Positions 54,129 through 63,361 of a stretch of DNA of 64,000 bases are shown here, piece by piece. Position numbers and translations under genes: made by a program. Source of the stretch: Burkholderiales bacterium. GTDB taxonomy: Bacteria; Pseudomonadota; Gammaproteobacteria; Burkholderiales; SG8-41. Where the stretch lies: assembly GCA_036262035.1 (NCBI GenBank), contig DATAJS010000010.1, positions 310,001 to 374,000 of the forward strand. Reading direction: 5' to 3'. The notes beneath the pieces are model-generated. The model worked only from the letters and a program-made list of their open reading frames with translations, was not told the DNA's origin and ran no database searches. Each line of letters begins with the position of its first letter. The first letter of the stretch is position 1.

Positions 54129-54191
54129 CTACTTCTTCTTCGCTGCTTTTTTCTTAGCTGCTTTCTTCTTGGCTTTTTTCTTCGCTGCCAT
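54129..54191 (-). CDS. 20-residue Lys/Ala-rich basic peptide
   Basis: This mini-gene encodes Met-Ala-Ala followed by alternating clusters of Lys3 and Ala or Ala-Ala, 13 or so Lys in 20 residues, then TAG. Perfect AAGGAG (54203-54198) lies six bases before the ATG, the best ribosome site in the region. The repeat resembles the C-terminal tails of histone H1-like bacterial proteins (AlgP, Bordetella BpH1), but here it stands alone. It may bind nucleic acid or ribosomes, or be a leader peptide. A hairpin downstream and a 300-base AT-rich leader upstream frame it. Too short for ordinary gene finding. Confidence 0.68.
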   Translation of the reverse strand: MAAKKKAKKKAAKKKAAKKK

Positions 54192-54445
54192 TGTAGTCTC
54201 CTTAAAAGTTAACCTAGGCATGCCTCATGTGCGTTGGTTACTCCGCACACTCCCATCACACGATCTTTCGAACGTTGTATCCGTCGTCTCTTCCATCGTT
54301 CTCCCGAAAAATTTTTCGGAAAAACCGTGCGTGGTGCGCCAATTCTATGCTAGGGCCTAAAAAAAAAGCAACACCTTTGTCAAGCCTATTTGACGATTGC
54401 ATATGAAGAGTGTGTGTTGAGCGCAACACATCGACGCTTACGCGC
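54192..54445. other. AT-rich region upstream of the Lys/Ala peptide gene
   Basis: This stretch is clearly lower in GC than the rest of the window and contains no protein gene. It holds a 16-base perfect palindrome CCGAAAAATTTTTCGG (54304-54319), a nine-A tract (54359-54367), TTGACA on the minus strand (54383-54378) and the inverted repeat TGTGTTG-AGCG-CAACACA (54413-54430). Its composition fits a regulatory leader or a nucleoid-protein binding site. Confidence 0.5.
54342..54371 (-). promoter_or_regulatory. Candidate promoter for the Lys/Ala peptide gene
   Basis: On the minus strand TAGAAT (54347-54342, five of six consensus) follows TTGCTT (54371-54366) with an 18-base spacer that contains most of the T tract. 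It would give a leader of about 145 bases carrying the AAAAATTTTT palindrome. The TTGACA at 54383 is 30 bases from this -10 and so does not pair with it. Confidence 0.38.
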
Positions 54446-54477
54446 GTGATGAAGTGATGCGGTGATGAGGTGATGAA
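54446..54477. repeat. Four exact-period GTGATGNN octamers
   Basis: GTGATGAA, GTGATGCG, GTGATGAG and GTGATGAA follow without gaps, period exactly eight. The array runs into the lysA hairpin. It belongs to the same class of gap-specific short tandem repeats as those after aceE and rng. Confidence 0.72.
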
Positions 54478-54514
54478 CGACGAAGAGGCGATGAAGCATC
54501 GCCTCTTCGTCGTT
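54476..54514 (-). terminator. 18-bp perfect hairpin directly after lysA
   Basis: Bases 54476-54493 and 54497-54514 are perfect inverted copies with a three-base loop. The stem starts at the base after the lysA stop. There is no T run, but an 18-pair stem this close to the stop should act as a terminator or 3' end protector. Confidence 0.65.
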
Positions 54515-55765
54515 TCAGGAAGGCAGTCGACGCTCGAGAGCGATGAGGTCGTCGATGCCTTCGCGGCTGCGAACGACGTGGAAGACGTCACCGTCGACCA
54601 TCACTTCGGCGGCGCGAGAACGCGTGTTGTAGTTCGAGGCCATGCTCATGCCGTATGCGCCGGCCGACATGACCGCGAGCAGATCGCCTTCGTGCACCGC
54701 GAGCCTTCTCGCGCGCGCGAGAAAGTCTCCGGTCTCGCAGACCGGGCCCACGATGTCGTAGACGTCGGCGGCTGCGCCGCTGTCTTCCTTCACCGGCAGC
54801 ACGTCGTGCCACGCTTCGTAGAGCGCGGGCCTCACGAGGTCGTTCATCGCGGCGTCGACGATGGCGAAGCTGCGGTCTTCGCCCCGCTTGAGGTACTCCA
54901 CCCGGCTGAGCAGCACCCCCGCGTTGCCGGCGAGGACCCGGCCCGGCTCGAAGAGGAGCTTGTGCCGATCGTGGCGAAAAGCCTCGAGCACCACCTTCGC
55001 GTACTCGGGGATCGCAGGCGGAGTCTCGCTCTGGTATCGGATGCCGACGCCGCCGCCGACGTCGATGTGCCGCAGCGGTATGCCGTCGCGTTCCAGGCGT
55101 GCTACGAGGTCGGCGATCTTCCCGAGCGCTTCCGCGATGGGCGCCAGATCGGTGAGCTGTGACCCGATGTGGCAGTCGACGCCTTCGATCTGAAGGTTCG
55201 GCAGAGACCGCGCGCGCGCGTACAGCGCCGGCGCATCGGCGTACGAGACGCCGAACTTGTTCTCCTTGAGCCCGGTCGCGATATAGGGATGCGTGCCCGC
55301 ATCGACGTCCGGATTGACCCGCAGGCTGATCGGAGCGCGCATGCCGAGCTCGCCCGCGATGCGGTTCAGGCGCTCGAGCTCGCTTGCCGATTCGACGTTG
55401 AAGCAGAGGATGCCCGCACGCAGCGCAGCACGGATCTCGTCGGACGTCTTGCCGACGCCGGAGAACACGACCTTCGCCGGATCGCCGCCTGCGGCGATCA
55501 CGCGCGCAAGCTCGCCGCCCGAAACGATGTCGAAGCCGCTGCCGAGTCGCCCGAAAACGTCGAGGACCGCGAGGTTGGAGTTCGCCTTGACCGCATAGCA
55601 CACGAGGTGATCGCGCGATGCGAAGGCTTCGGCATAGGCGCGATAGGCCTCGGTCAGCGCGGCCCGCGAATAGACGTAGCAAGGGGTGCCGACACGTTCG
55701 GCGATCTCCGAGAGCGCGACGTCCTCGACGTGAAGCTCGCGTTGCTTGTACTGGTAGACGCTCAC
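54515..55765 (-). CDS. lysA: Diaminopimelate decarboxylase
   Basis: This 416-residue PLP enzyme makes lysine from meso-diaminopimelate. The PLP lysine is Lys60 in CYAVKANSN. Other marks are HIGSQLTDLAPI, the phosphate loop GGGVGIRY, EPGRVLAGNAGVLLSRV and the CETGDFLAR motif with catalytic Cys; AYGMSMASNYNTRSR closes the site. GTG 55765 overlaps the lptM stop (GTGA); the frame is open upstream but overlaps other genes. The lptM-lysA order is conserved in proteobacteria. Confidence 0.96.
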   Translation of the reverse strand: MSVYQYKQRELHVEDVALSEIAERVGTPCYVYSRAALTEAYRAYAEAFASRDHLVCYAVKANSNLAVLDVFGRLGSGFDIVSGGELARVIAAGGDPAKVVFSGVGKTSDEIRAALRAGILCFNVESASELERLNRIAGELGMRAPISLRVNPDVDAGTHPYIATGLKENKFGVSYADAPALYARARSLPNLQIEGVDCHIGSQLTDLAPIAEALGKIADLVARLERDGIPLRHIDVGGGVGIRYQSETPPAIPEYAKVVLEAFRHDRHKLLFEPGRVLAGNAGVLLSRVEYLKRGEDRSFAIVDAAMNDLVRPALYEAWHDVLPVKEDSGAAADVYDIVGPVCETGDFLARARRLAVHEGDLLAVMSAGAYGMSMASNYNTRSRAAEVMVDGDVFHVVRSREGIDDLIALERRLPS

Positions 55766-55926
55766 TGGGGTACCACGGGTGTTTCGGTCGGTACCGCGGG
55801 CTTCGCCGCCGGCTTTGCCGCAGGCGGCTTGGACGGAGCGGGTTTGTCCTGCGGCAGGTAGAGCGGGCCTTTGAACCCGCAGCCGGCGATCAGCGCGGCG
55901 ACGACCAACGTTGAAATGAGGCGCAT
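55762..55926 (-). CDS. lptM: Small lipoprotein LptM (YifL)
   Basis: This 54-residue lipoprotein starts RLISTLVVAALIAGCGFKGPLYLP, the LptM signature with the lipidated Cys in LIAGC and GFKGPLY after it. The rest is Lys/Pro/Ala-rich. LptM helps the LptDE translocon mature at the outer membrane. Its stop overlaps the lysA GTG by four bases, as in many relatives where the pair lies next to each other. It is too short for a 60-residue cutoff. Confidence 0.88.
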   Translation of the reverse strand: MRLISTLVVAALIAGCGFKGPLYLPQDKPAPSKPPAAKPAAKPAVPTETPVVPQ

Positions 55927-55947
55927 TCGGAGAATCGGTGGGCTCCG

Positions 55948-56709
55948 TCAGAGGAGCAGGTAGCGATGACCGTCGCGGCGCAGCTCCTTGCGGCGCGACG
56001 CGTAGTCGGGAACGAGCTTGCCGACGGTGCGCCAGAAGCGCTGCGAGTGGTTCATCTCGATCAGGTGCGCGACCTCGTGGGCGACCACGTAATCGAGCAG
56101 GTGCACGGGCATCTGTATGAGCCGCCAGTTGAGATGGATGCGGCCGCTCACGTGGCAGCTTCCCCACCGCGTCCGCGCGCTCGACAGGTGCACCTGTGGA
56201 GACGGCCGCACGCCGAGCAGCTTGCGGTAATGGTCGACGCGCTCGAGGAAGCAGGCCAGAGCCTGCGCATGCAGCCAGTCCTGGACGTGGCGCGCGACCG
56301 CGGGGCCGCACGCGGCAGTGCCGACGACGAGATTCTCGCCGTCGATGCGCACTGCGCTCTCCGCCGGCGCGAGCGCGAGCGTGAACGGCTTGCCGAGCAG
56401 CATCAGGGTCTCGCCGTCGGCCCATAGCCTTGCGGGGGCGCGGCGGACCTGCCATTCCTCGAGCTTGCGCAACACCCAGTCGGCGTGGCGCTTGAGCAAC
56501 CGCTCGATCGAGCCGTGCGTCGCTTCCCAGGGCGCGCCGACGCGCAAGCCTTCTTCGTCGACGAGGATCGAGATCGCGCGGCGCCGCGCGCTGCGCTTGA
56601 TCGTGTACGAGACGAGGCGTCCTTCGAGCGCGAGATGGGCGCGACCGACGACCTGCTGCTGGCGGTGCTGCAGCGGGAGCTCGAGCTGCCCGGGTTTAAC
56701 GCGGTTCAT
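55948..56709 (-). CDS. YgjP-like metal-dependent hydrolase
   Basis: This 253-residue protein is of the YgjP/SprT-like zinc metallopeptidase family (DUF45). The zinc motif is HEVAHLIEMNHS (HExxH with a downstream His), preceded by TRWGSCHVSGRIHLNWRL, which is the family hallmark. The N-terminus has YTIKRSARRRAISILVDEEGLRV. The natural substrate is unknown. It overlaps plsC by 14 bases and forms the tail of the gly-gmhB-plsC run. Confidence 0.9.
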   Translation of the reverse strand: MNRVKPGQLELPLQHRQQQVVGRAHLALEGRLVSYTIKRSARRRAISILVDEEGLRVGAPWEATHGSIERLLKRHADWVLRKLEEWQVRRAPARLWADGETLMLLGKPFTLALAPAESAVRIDGENLVVGTAACGPAVARHVQDWLHAQALACFLERVDHYRKLLGVRPSPQVHLSSARTRWGSCHVSGRIHLNWRLIQMPVHLLDYVVAHEVAHLIEMNHSQRFWRTVGKLVPDYASRRKELRRDGHRYLLL

Positions 56710-57421
56710 GCTGCCTGATCCGTCGAGTCTCGGTCTCTATCCATTCCGCGACGCGGTTCATGAAGTCGGGCGCCTGCTCGCCCGCGTGCGGACGGAATGC
56801 CGGCCCGACGCTAATTGTGACCGTTCCGGCGCGCTTGAGAAAAGAATTTCGCGGCCAGCAGTCGCCGGCGTTGTGCGCCACCGGCACCACCGGCGCTCCG
56901 GTGTGCAGGGCGAGCCGCGCGCCGCCGGCCTTGTACGTGCCCGCGACGCCGGGCGCGCTGCGCGTGCCTTCAGGGAACACCACGATGGAAAATCCGGTCT
57001 TGAGACGGTCCACGCCCTGCTCGAGCATCTGCCGCAACGCCCGGCGCCGATCGGCGCGATCGATCGCGATCGGCGAGAGCATCGCGAGACCCCACCCCAG
57101 AAACGGGATCCACAGCAGCTCGCGCTTGAGCACCCAGACCTGCGGCGGAAACACGAGCTGCAGCGCCATCGTCTCCCACGCCGATTCGTGCTTCGACAGG
57201 ATGATGGACGGCGTGCTCGGCACGTTCTCCGCGCCGATCACGCGGTAGCGGATGCCGCAGATCGCACGAGCAGCGAAGACCATGAAGCGCGACCACAGCG
57301 AGATCACGCGATAGCGCGCGAGCGGAGGCAGGGGGAACGTGGCGAGCGCGATGAACGAGTACGGCGCGGTCACCACGATTTGCACGAGCGCGTACGCGAT
57401 CGAGCGCAGCCACGCCATCAT
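56696..57421 (-). CDS. plsC: 1-acyl-sn-glycerol-3-phosphate acyltransferase
   Basis: This 241-residue inner-membrane enzyme adds the second acyl chain in phosphatidic acid synthesis. Motif I reads SKHESAWE, that is HX4E rather than the common HX4D; motif III is VFPEGTRS and motif IV VVPVAHNAG. Two N-terminal hydrophobic helices anchor it (SIAYALVQIVVTAPYSFIALATF). It starts at ATG 57421, overlapping the gmhB stop; the open frame upstream belongs to gmhB. The Glu variant is seen in some beta-type enzymes, so activity is expected. Confidence 0.92.
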   Translation of the reverse strand: MMAWLRSIAYALVQIVVTAPYSFIALATFPLPPLARYRVISLWSRFMVFAARAICGIRYRVIGAENVPSTPSIILSKHESAWETMALQLVFPPQVWVLKRELLWIPFLGWGLAMLSPIAIDRADRRRALRQMLEQGVDRLKTGFSIVVFPEGTRSAPGVAGTYKAGGARLALHTGAPVVPVAHNAGDCWPRNSFLKRAGTVTISVGPAFRPHAGEQAPDFMNRVAEWIETETRRIRQHEPR

Positions 57422-57951
57422 CGGGCGATGGCGCGCGCCGCTTCGGCGAGGTCGTCGTAGATCTGCGTTCCCTGCGGCAGGCCGCCCGCCTCCTCGGTCC
57501 TGCGCCCTTTGCCGGTGCGCACCAGCATCGGCGTCGCGCCCACGGCGGCCGCCGCCTGCAGGTCCCGCAGCGCGTCTCCGACGCTCGGCACGCCTCGCAG
57601 GTCGACGTTGAAGCGGCTGGCAATCTCGTCGAACAGCCCCGAGCGCGGCTTGCGGCAGTTGCAGCCTGCGTCGTTCGAGTGCGGGCAAAAGAAGATCGCG
57701 TCGACGCGGCCGCCGATCTGGGCGAGCGCACGATGCATCTTGTCGTGTATGGCGTTCAGCGTCGAAACCTCGAACAGTCCGCGGCCGACGCCCGACTGGT
57801 TGGTCGCCAGCACCACGTGGAAACCGGCGCGATTGAGCTTCGCGATCGCTTCGAGACTGCCCGGGATGGGGCGCCACTCCGCGGGCGACTTGATGAAGCT
57901 GTCGCTGTCGTGGTTGATGACGCCGTCGCGGTCGAGGATGACGAGCTTCAC
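57418..57951 (-). CDS. gmhB: D-glycero-beta-D-manno-heptose 1,7-bisphosphate 7-phosphatase
   Basis: This 177-residue HAD phosphatase makes heptose 1-phosphate for LPS core. The nucleophile motif is LVILDRDGVIN (Asp-x-Asp), then VLATNQSGVGRGLF, and the zinc-binding loop CPHSNDAGCNCRKP, which is specific to GmhB. The last HAD motif is VGDALRDLQAA. GTG 57951 overlaps the glyS stop; the frame upstream is inside glyS. plsC overlaps its end. Confidence 0.94.
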   Translation of the reverse strand: MKLVILDRDGVINHDSDSFIKSPAEWRPIPGSLEAIAKLNRAGFHVVLATNQSGVGRGLFEVSTLNAIHDKMHRALAQIGGRVDAIFFCPHSNDAGCNCRKPRSGLFDEIASRFNVDLRGVPSVGDALRDLQAAAAVGATPMLVRTGKGRRTEEAGGLPQGTQIYDDLAEAARAIAR

Positions 57952-60023
57952 ACCGCGAGGCGCGAGATGTCCGCGATCCGGTTCATGGTGTCGCGCAGCT
58001 GCGCGAGGAGCGCGATGCGGTTGTCGCGCAGCTTGACGTCGTCTGCCATCACCATGACGCCGTCGAAGAACGCGTCGACGGGTTCCTTGAGCGCGGCGAG
58101 CGTCTTCAGCATGCCCGCATAGTCCTGGCGCTCGTAGTGCGCGTCGGCCCGGGCTTTGGCCTGCCCGAACTCCTGCGCGAGCGTCTTCTCGGGCGCCTCG
58201 ACGAGCAGCTCGGCCCGGAAATCGGCGGGCACGCGCTCGGCTTTCTTGAGGATGTTGCCGATGCGCTTGTTCGCCGCCGCGAGGCTGGGCGCCTCGGGCA
58301 GCGTGTTGAACATCGTCACCGCGTCGAGCTGGAGGCGGATGAGGTCGACGCGATCGGGCTTCAGCGCGAGGACCGCGTCCACTTCGGTGGCGCCGTAGCC
58401 GGCGTCGACGAAATAGCCGCGCATGCGGTCGTGGAAGAACGCGAGGAGCTCGGCTTCCGCGGGTTTCACCTTGAGCTTCGGATCGAACGCGCCGAACGCG
58501 TCGCGCACGATGACCGTCAGCGACAGCGGCAGTGCGCGCTCGGACAGGATGCGGATCACGCCCAGCGCCTGGCGCCGCAGCGCATAGGGATCCTTGTCGC
58601 CCGTCGGCTGCTGGCCGATCCCGAACAGGCCGGCGAGCGCTTCGAGCTTGTCGGCCAGCGCGACCGCGCAGGCCTCGCGCGATTCGGGCAGCGAATCGCC
58701 GGCGAAGCGCGGGTGGTAATGTCCTTCGACCGCGTCGGCGACGAGCGCCGGCTCGCCGTCGTGCAGCGCGTAGTAGCGCCCCATGATGCCCTGCAGCTCG
58801 GGAAACTCGCCGACCATGCCGGTGACGAGATCGGCCTTGGCGAGCCACGCGCCACGCTCGGCGAGCGCCGCATCGGCGTCCAGCGCCCGGGCGTACTTGC
58901 CGGCGAGCAGCTGCACGCGCTCGATGCGCTCGAGCTGGCTGCCGAGGCGGTTGTGGTACACGACCGCGCCGAGCTGAGGCACGCGCTCTTCGAGCCGCAC
59001 TTTGCGGTCCTGGTCGTAGAAGAACTTCGCGTCGGCGAGACGCGCGCGCAGCACGCGCTCGTTGCCGCGGACGATGTTGGCGGGATCGTCGGTTTTCAAA
59101 TTCGACACGACGAGGAACCGCGGCAGCAGCTTTTGCGTGTCCTTTGCGACCAGCGGGAAGTACTTCTGATGCTGCTTCATCGACAGGATCAGGCATTCCT
59201 GCGGCACGTCGAGGAAGTCCGCGCTGAATCCGCCTTCGTACACCACCGGAAACTCGACGAGCGCTGAGACTTCGTCGAGGAGCGCTTCGTCGTCGAGGAG
59301 GGCGCCTTTGCCGCCGGCCTGCTTCTGGAGCGCTTCCCGGATCGCGGCCTTGCGCGCATCGAACGACGCGATGACGCTGCCGCGATCGCGCAGAACCGAT
59401 TCGTAATCGCCGGCGTTGGCGACGATCACCGGCCCTTCGCTCAGGAAGCGGTGACCGAGCGTCGTGTTGCCGCTTTCGATGCCGAGCACCGAGCCCTGGA
59501 CGACGCGATCGCCGTGCATCATCACCAGCCCGTGCACGGGCCGCACGAATTCGGCGTCGCCCGCGCCCCAGCGCATCACTTTCGGGATGGGCAGGCCCTT
59601 CAGCGCCGCCGCGACCTTGCCCGCGAGCTGCGATGCGAGGTCGCTGCCCTTCTGCTGGGCGCGATAGTAGAACGCGCGCCCTTTCGGCGTGTCGCGCTGC
59701 TGCAGCGCTTCGACCGCGACATTGTTCTTGCGCGCGAAGCCGAGCAGCGCCTGAGTCGGCTTGCCTTCGGCGTCGAGGCCGGCTTTGACCGAAGGGCCCG
59801 CGACCTCGACCTCGCGGTCCGGGGCGACGTCGAGCGTGTTCGCGATCTGAACCGCGAGCCTGCGCGGTGTCGCGTACCAGCGCGTCGTGCTGTCGGGCCC
59901 GAGGAAATCGTCGCGTTTGAGATCGGCGGCGAGCGCGTCGGCGAACGCGCGGCCGAGTCGCGCGAGCGCTTTCGGCGGCAGCTCTTCGGTGCGAATCTCG
60001 ACGAGGAGGGTGGTCGAGCTCAC
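57948..60023 (-). CDS. glyS: Glycine-tRNA ligase beta subunit
   Basis: This 691-residue subunit of the alpha2beta2 glycyl-tRNA synthetase binds tRNA and edits. It begins [16 protein letters not shown], the family start, and has an HD-like middle domain ([21 protein letters not shown]) and a C-terminal DALR-type anticodon-binding region ([20 protein letters not shown]). Length is near the 689 of Escherichia coli. It starts four bases inside the glyQ stop. Confidence 0.97.
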   Translation of the reverse strand: MSSTTLLVEIRTEELPPKALARLGRAFADALAADLKRDDFLGPDSTTRWYATPRRLAVQIANTLDVAPDREVEVAGPSVKAGLDAEGKPTQALLGFARKNNVAVEALQQRDTPKGRAFYYRAQQKGSDLASQLAGKVAAALKGLPIPKVMRWGAGDAEFVRPVHGLVMMHGDRVVQGSVLGIESGNTTLGHRFLSEGPVIVANAGDYESVLRDRGSVIASFDARKAAIREALQKQAGGKGALLDDEALLDEVSALVEFPVVYEGGFSADFLDVPQECLILSMKQHQKYFPLVAKDTQKLLPRFLVVSNLKTDDPANIVRGNERVLRARLADAKFFYDQDRKVRLEERVPQLGAVVYHNRLGSQLERIERVQLLAGKYARALDADAALAERGAWLAKADLVTGMVGEFPELQGIMGRYYALHDGEPALVADAVEGHYHPRFAGDSLPESREACAVALADKLEALAGLFGIGQQPTGDKDPYALRRQALGVIRILSERALPLSLTVIVRDAFGAFDPKLKVKPAEAELLAFFHDRMRGYFVDAGYGATEVDAVLALKPDRVDLIRLQLDAVTMFNTLPEAPSLAAANKRIGNILKKAERVPADFRAELLVEAPEKTLAQEFGQAKARADAHYERQDYAGMLKTLAALKEPVDAFFDGVMVMADDVKLRDNRIALLAQLRDTMNRIADISRLAV

Positions 60024-60904
60024 GCCGGCTCCTTGTGTTTCACCATCGGGAAGCCCAGCGCTTCACGCGAATCGTAATAGGCCTGCGCGACGAGCCGTGC
60101 GAGCGCGCGTACGCGCGCGATGTACGCCGCGCGCTCGGTGACCGAGATCGCGCCGCGCGCGTCGAGCAGGTTGAAGGTGTGCGAGCACTTCAACACCATC
60201 TCGTAGCCCGGCAGCACCAGACCGCTTTCGATGAGCCGCTTCGCTTCGCGCTCGTAGTCGTCGAAGAGCGTCAGCAGCCACTGCACGTTCGCGGCTTCGA
60301 AGTTGTACTTCGACTGCTCGACCTCGTTCTGGTGATACACGTCGCCGTAGCTGACGCCGTCGACCCAGACCAGGTCGTACACGCTCTCCTTGCCCTGCAG
60401 GTACATCGCGAGCCGCTCGAGGCCGTAGGTGAGCTCGCCGAGCACCGGCTTGCAGTCGAGGCCGCCGACCTGCTGGAAATACGTGAACTGCGTGACTTCC
60501 ATGCCGTTGAGCCACACTTCCCAGCCGAGGCCCCACGCGCCCAGCGTCGGCGATTCCCAGTCGTCCTCGACGAAGCGGATGTCGTTCACCTTCGGATCGA
60601 TACCGAGCTCGCGCAAGGACCCGAGATAGAGGTCCTGCAGGTTGTCGGGCGACGGCTTCATCACCACCTGGTACTGGTAGTAATGCTGGAGCCGGTTCGG
60701 GTTGTCGCCGTAGCGTCCGTCCTTGGGACGTCGGGAAGGCTGAACGTAGGCGGCGTTCCAGGGCTCGGGACCGATCGAGCGCAGGAACGTCGCGGTGTGG
60801 AACGTGCCCGCGCCCACTTCCATGTCGTACGGCTGGAGGAGCGCACAGCCTTGGGCGTCCCAGTACTGGTTGAGCGCCAGAATGATCTGTTGAAAGGTCA
60901 GCAT
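60020..60904 (-). CDS. glyQ: Glycine-tRNA ligase alpha subunit
   Basis: This 294-residue catalytic subunit activates glycine. It starts [18 protein letters not shown], and class II motifs are in [37 protein letters not shown] and [20 protein letters not shown]. The end matches the usual [19 protein letters not shown]. It lies 24 bases downstream of lnt and overlaps glyS by four bases. Confidence 0.98.
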   Translation of the reverse strand: MLTFQQIILALNQYWDAQGCALLQPYDMEVGAGTFHTATFLRSIGPEPWNAAYVQPSRRPKDGRYGDNPNRLQHYYQYQVVMKPSPDNLQDLYLGSLRELGIDPKVNDIRFVEDDWESPTLGAWGLGWEVWLNGMEVTQFTYFQQVGGLDCKPVLGELTYGLERLAMYLQGKESVYDLVWVDGVSYGDVYHQNEVEQSKYNFEAANVQWLLTLFDDYEREAKRLIESGLVLPGYEMVLKCSHTFNLLDARGAISVTERAAYIARVRALARLVAQAYYDSREALGFPMVKHKEPA

Positions 60905-60928
60905 AAGAGACGCGCGAAACCGCGAATT

Positions 60929-62524
60929 TTACCGGCTTTGGGCGGGGCGCCGCGAGTAGAGCCATGCCCCGGCCAGGAGCAGCAGGGCGAGAAGAAGAAC
61001 GGGCCGGTTGCCGGCGCGCACGTAAGGCGTCGCCCCCGAGTAGCCCTGGACGCGTGCGGTCACGGCCGCCGTCGTGAACTCGGGGGCTGCGTCGACCACC
61101 TTGCCGCGGGTGTCGATCACCGCAGTCATGCCGGTGTTGGTCGCGCGCATCATGTAACGCCCGGTTTCGATCGCCCGCGCCTGCGAGATCTGGAGGTGCT
61201 GGTAGGGCGCGATCGAGCGGCCGAACCACGCGACGTTGCTCACGTTCACCAGCATCGTCGCCTGCGGCAGCTGGCGGATGATCTCCTCGCCGAACGCGTC
61301 CTCGTAGCAGATGTTGAGCGCGACGCGCTGGCCGGCGACCGCGAGCGGCTGCTGATCGACGCCGCCTCGCGAGAAATCCTGGAGCGGGATCGCGAGCACG
61401 CCGACGATCCAGCCGAGCACCGGCCGCAAGGGAATGAACTCGCCGAACGGCACGAGGTGCGACTTGCGATACGCCTGTATCTTCGACGTGCCGATCGAGA
61501 TCACGCTGTTGTAGTAATCGCCCGAGGGAAGCTGCTCGGGAACGCCGATCAGCGCATCGCCACCGTTGTGGCGCGCGTGGTCCGCGATGTCGGAGAGATA
61601 GTCGGCGGGGATGTCGCGCAGGAACATCGGGATCGCGGTCTCGGGAAACACGATGAGCTTGGCCTTGCTCTCATACGCGAGATCGCGATAGGTGATCAGC
61701 GTCTTGCGCAGGCCCTCCATGGTCCACTTGATCTCCTGCGGGATGTTGCCCTGGAGAAGTGTGACTTCGACCGGCTCGCCGGCGGGCGCGGTCCAGGTCG
61801 TCTGCGACAGGCCGTAGCCTGCGCCCCACACCACGGCAAGCGCCACGATCGGTGCGGCGAGCGCGGAGGCCGATGGTTTGGCGTGCGCACGCCGCGATCG
61901 CATCAAGGCATCGGCGAGCAGCGCGAGCAGCCCTGCGCTCATGAGCGTGGCGAGCGACACGCCGAAGATACCGGTGACCGGCGCGTAACCGGCGAGCGCA
62001 CTGCCGGGAATCTGCGAATAGCCGACCGCGAGCCAAGGAAAGCCGGTGAAGATCCAGCCCCTCACCCATTCGGTCAGCATCCACGCGGACGGCGCAACGA
62101 GCGCGAACGCGAGCCACGGGTTGACGCGGATCGCGGCGACGCAGTAACCCGCGGCCGCGGGGAACAGCGCGAGAAACGCGCAGAAGAGGAGGGTGAAGAA
62201 CGCGGCGAGCGGCGCCGGCATCGCGCCGAAGGTGTTGAGGCTCACGTACACCCACGACACGCCGGCGAGGAAGAAGCCCACGCCGAACCACCAGCCGATC
62301 GCCGCGGCGCGCCGCGGCGTGCTCGCCCCGAGCCACAGCAGGAACAGCGCTGCGAGCGCCAGTATCGGCAGCGGGTAGAGATAGAGCGGCGCGAAACCGA
62401 GTACCGAGAGGGGGCCGAGGAGGAAAGCGCCGATCGTGAGCCGGTCGAGCGCGAGCCGTTCTACGAGACGTCTCGATCGGGCGCGCGGCTCGCCGTGCTC
62501 TGCCGTTCCGGTATCTCGCGGCAT
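60929..62524 (-). CDS. lnt: Apolipoprotein N-acyltransferase
   Basis: This 531-residue inner-membrane enzyme adds the third acyl chain to lipoproteins. About seven membrane helices are followed by a nitrilase-fold domain with the triad Glu (VFPETAIPMFLRD), Lys (RKSHLVPFGEFIPLR) and Cys (ALNICYEDAFG). A last membrane helix ends the protein. It starts three bases after the corC stop. The window's own lipoproteins (LptM and the two paralogues) are substrates. Confidence 0.96.
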   Translation of the reverse strand: MPRDTGTAEHGEPRARSRRLVERLALDRLTIGAFLLGPLSVLGFAPLYLYPLPILALAALFLLWLGASTPRRAAAIGWWFGVGFFLAGVSWVYVSLNTFGAMPAPLAAFFTLLFCAFLALFPAAAGYCVAAIRVNPWLAFALVAPSAWMLTEWVRGWIFTGFPWLAVGYSQIPGSALAGYAPVTGIFGVSLATLMSAGLLALLADALMRSRRAHAKPSASALAAPIVALAVVWGAGYGLSQTTWTAPAGEPVEVTLLQGNIPQEIKWTMEGLRKTLITYRDLAYESKAKLIVFPETAIPMFLRDIPADYLSDIADHARHNGGDALIGVPEQLPSGDYYNSVISIGTSKIQAYRKSHLVPFGEFIPLRPVLGWIVGVLAIPLQDFSRGGVDQQPLAVAGQRVALNICYEDAFGEEIIRQLPQATMLVNVSNVAWFGRSIAPYQHLQISQARAIETGRYMMRATNTGMTAVIDTRGKVVDAAPEFTTAAVTARVQGYSGATPYVRAGNRPVLLLALLLLAGAWLYSRRPAQSR

Positions 62525-62527
62525 CCG

Positions 62528-63361
62528 TCAGGCTTGAACGGTGCTCTGGGGCGCCACCTCGAGCAGATGCACCCGGCGGCTGTCGGCGCGCAGCACGGTC
62601 ACCGTGAGCCCTTCCATGTCGACCTGTTCGCCGCGCTTGGGGACGCGTCCGAAGCGCTTGAGCACCAGGCCGCCGATGGTGTCGAACTCCTCGTCCGAGA
62701 ATTCGGTGCCGAACTTCTCGTTGAAGTCCTCGATCTCGGTCATCGCCTTCACGCGATACAGGCCGCTCTTGTCCTGGATGATGTTGTCTTCGTCTTCGTC
62801 GAAATCGTATTCGTCCTCGATGTCGCCGACGATCTGCTCGAGCACGTCCTCGATCGTGACCAGCCCGGCCACGCCGCCGTACTCGTCGACGACGATGGCG
62901 ATGTGGTTGCGATTCTTGCGGAACTCCTTGAGCAGGACGTTGAGCGGCTTGGACTCGGGGATGAACACCGCGGGGCGCAGCATCTCGCGCACGTTGAACT
63001 CTTCCTCGCCCGCGTAGTAACGCAGCAGGTCTTTCGCGAGCAGGACGCCGATGATGTCGTCCCGGTTGCCGCTCGTGACCGGAAAGCGCGAGTGCGCGGT
63101 CTGGATGACGAGCGGCACGAACTTGTCCGGCGACTCGTTGATGTCGATGACGTCCATCTGCGAGCGCGGCACCATGATGTCCCGCGCCTGCAGCTCCGAC
63201 ACCTGGAGCACGCCTTCGATCATCGCCAGCGCGTCGGCGTCGAGGAGGTTGCGCTCGTGTGAGTTGTGAAGAAGCTCGATGAGCTGCTCGCGGTCTTCGG
63301 GCTCGCGCATGATGAAAGCCGAGAGCCGCTCGAGCAGCGTGGGTTTAGGGTGTGGGTCCAT
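62528..63361 (-). CDS. corC: CorC-family transporter-associated CBS protein
   Basis: This 277-residue cytosolic protein has two CBS domains ([37 protein letters not shown] split at VTIED) and the CorC_HlyC domain ([19 protein letters not shown]). It is linked to Mg2+/Co2+ efflux or tolerance. The acidic [10 protein letters not shown] stretch between them is typical. It sits between ybeY and lnt, the standard order, and overlaps ybeY by 17 bases. Confidence 0.95.
   Translation of the reverse strand: MDPHPKPTLLERLSAFIMREPEDREQLIELLHNSHERNLLDADALAMIEGVLQVSELQARDIMVPRSQMDVIDINESPDKFVPLVIQTAHSRFPVTSGNRDDIIGVLLAKDLLRYYAGEEEFNVREMLRPAVFIPESKPLNVLLKEFRKNRNHIAIVVDEYGGVAGLVTIEDVLEQIVGDIEDEYDFDEDEDNIIQDKSGLYRVKAMTEIEDFNEKFGTEFSDEEFDTIGGLVLKRFGRVPKRGEQVDMEGLTVTVLRADSRRVHLLEVAPQSTVQA

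Noticed and set aside
54355-54383. Consensus TTGACA on the minus strand as promoter of the small peptide gene
   Set aside because: Seventeen bases on the sequence is TTAGGC, no -10 match; the better -10 (TAGAAT) is 30 bases away.
60035-63262. 1075-residue open frame on the plus strand
   Set aside because: Antisense to glyQ, lnt and corC, all with clear motifs. The predicted protein has no domain and a biased composition.
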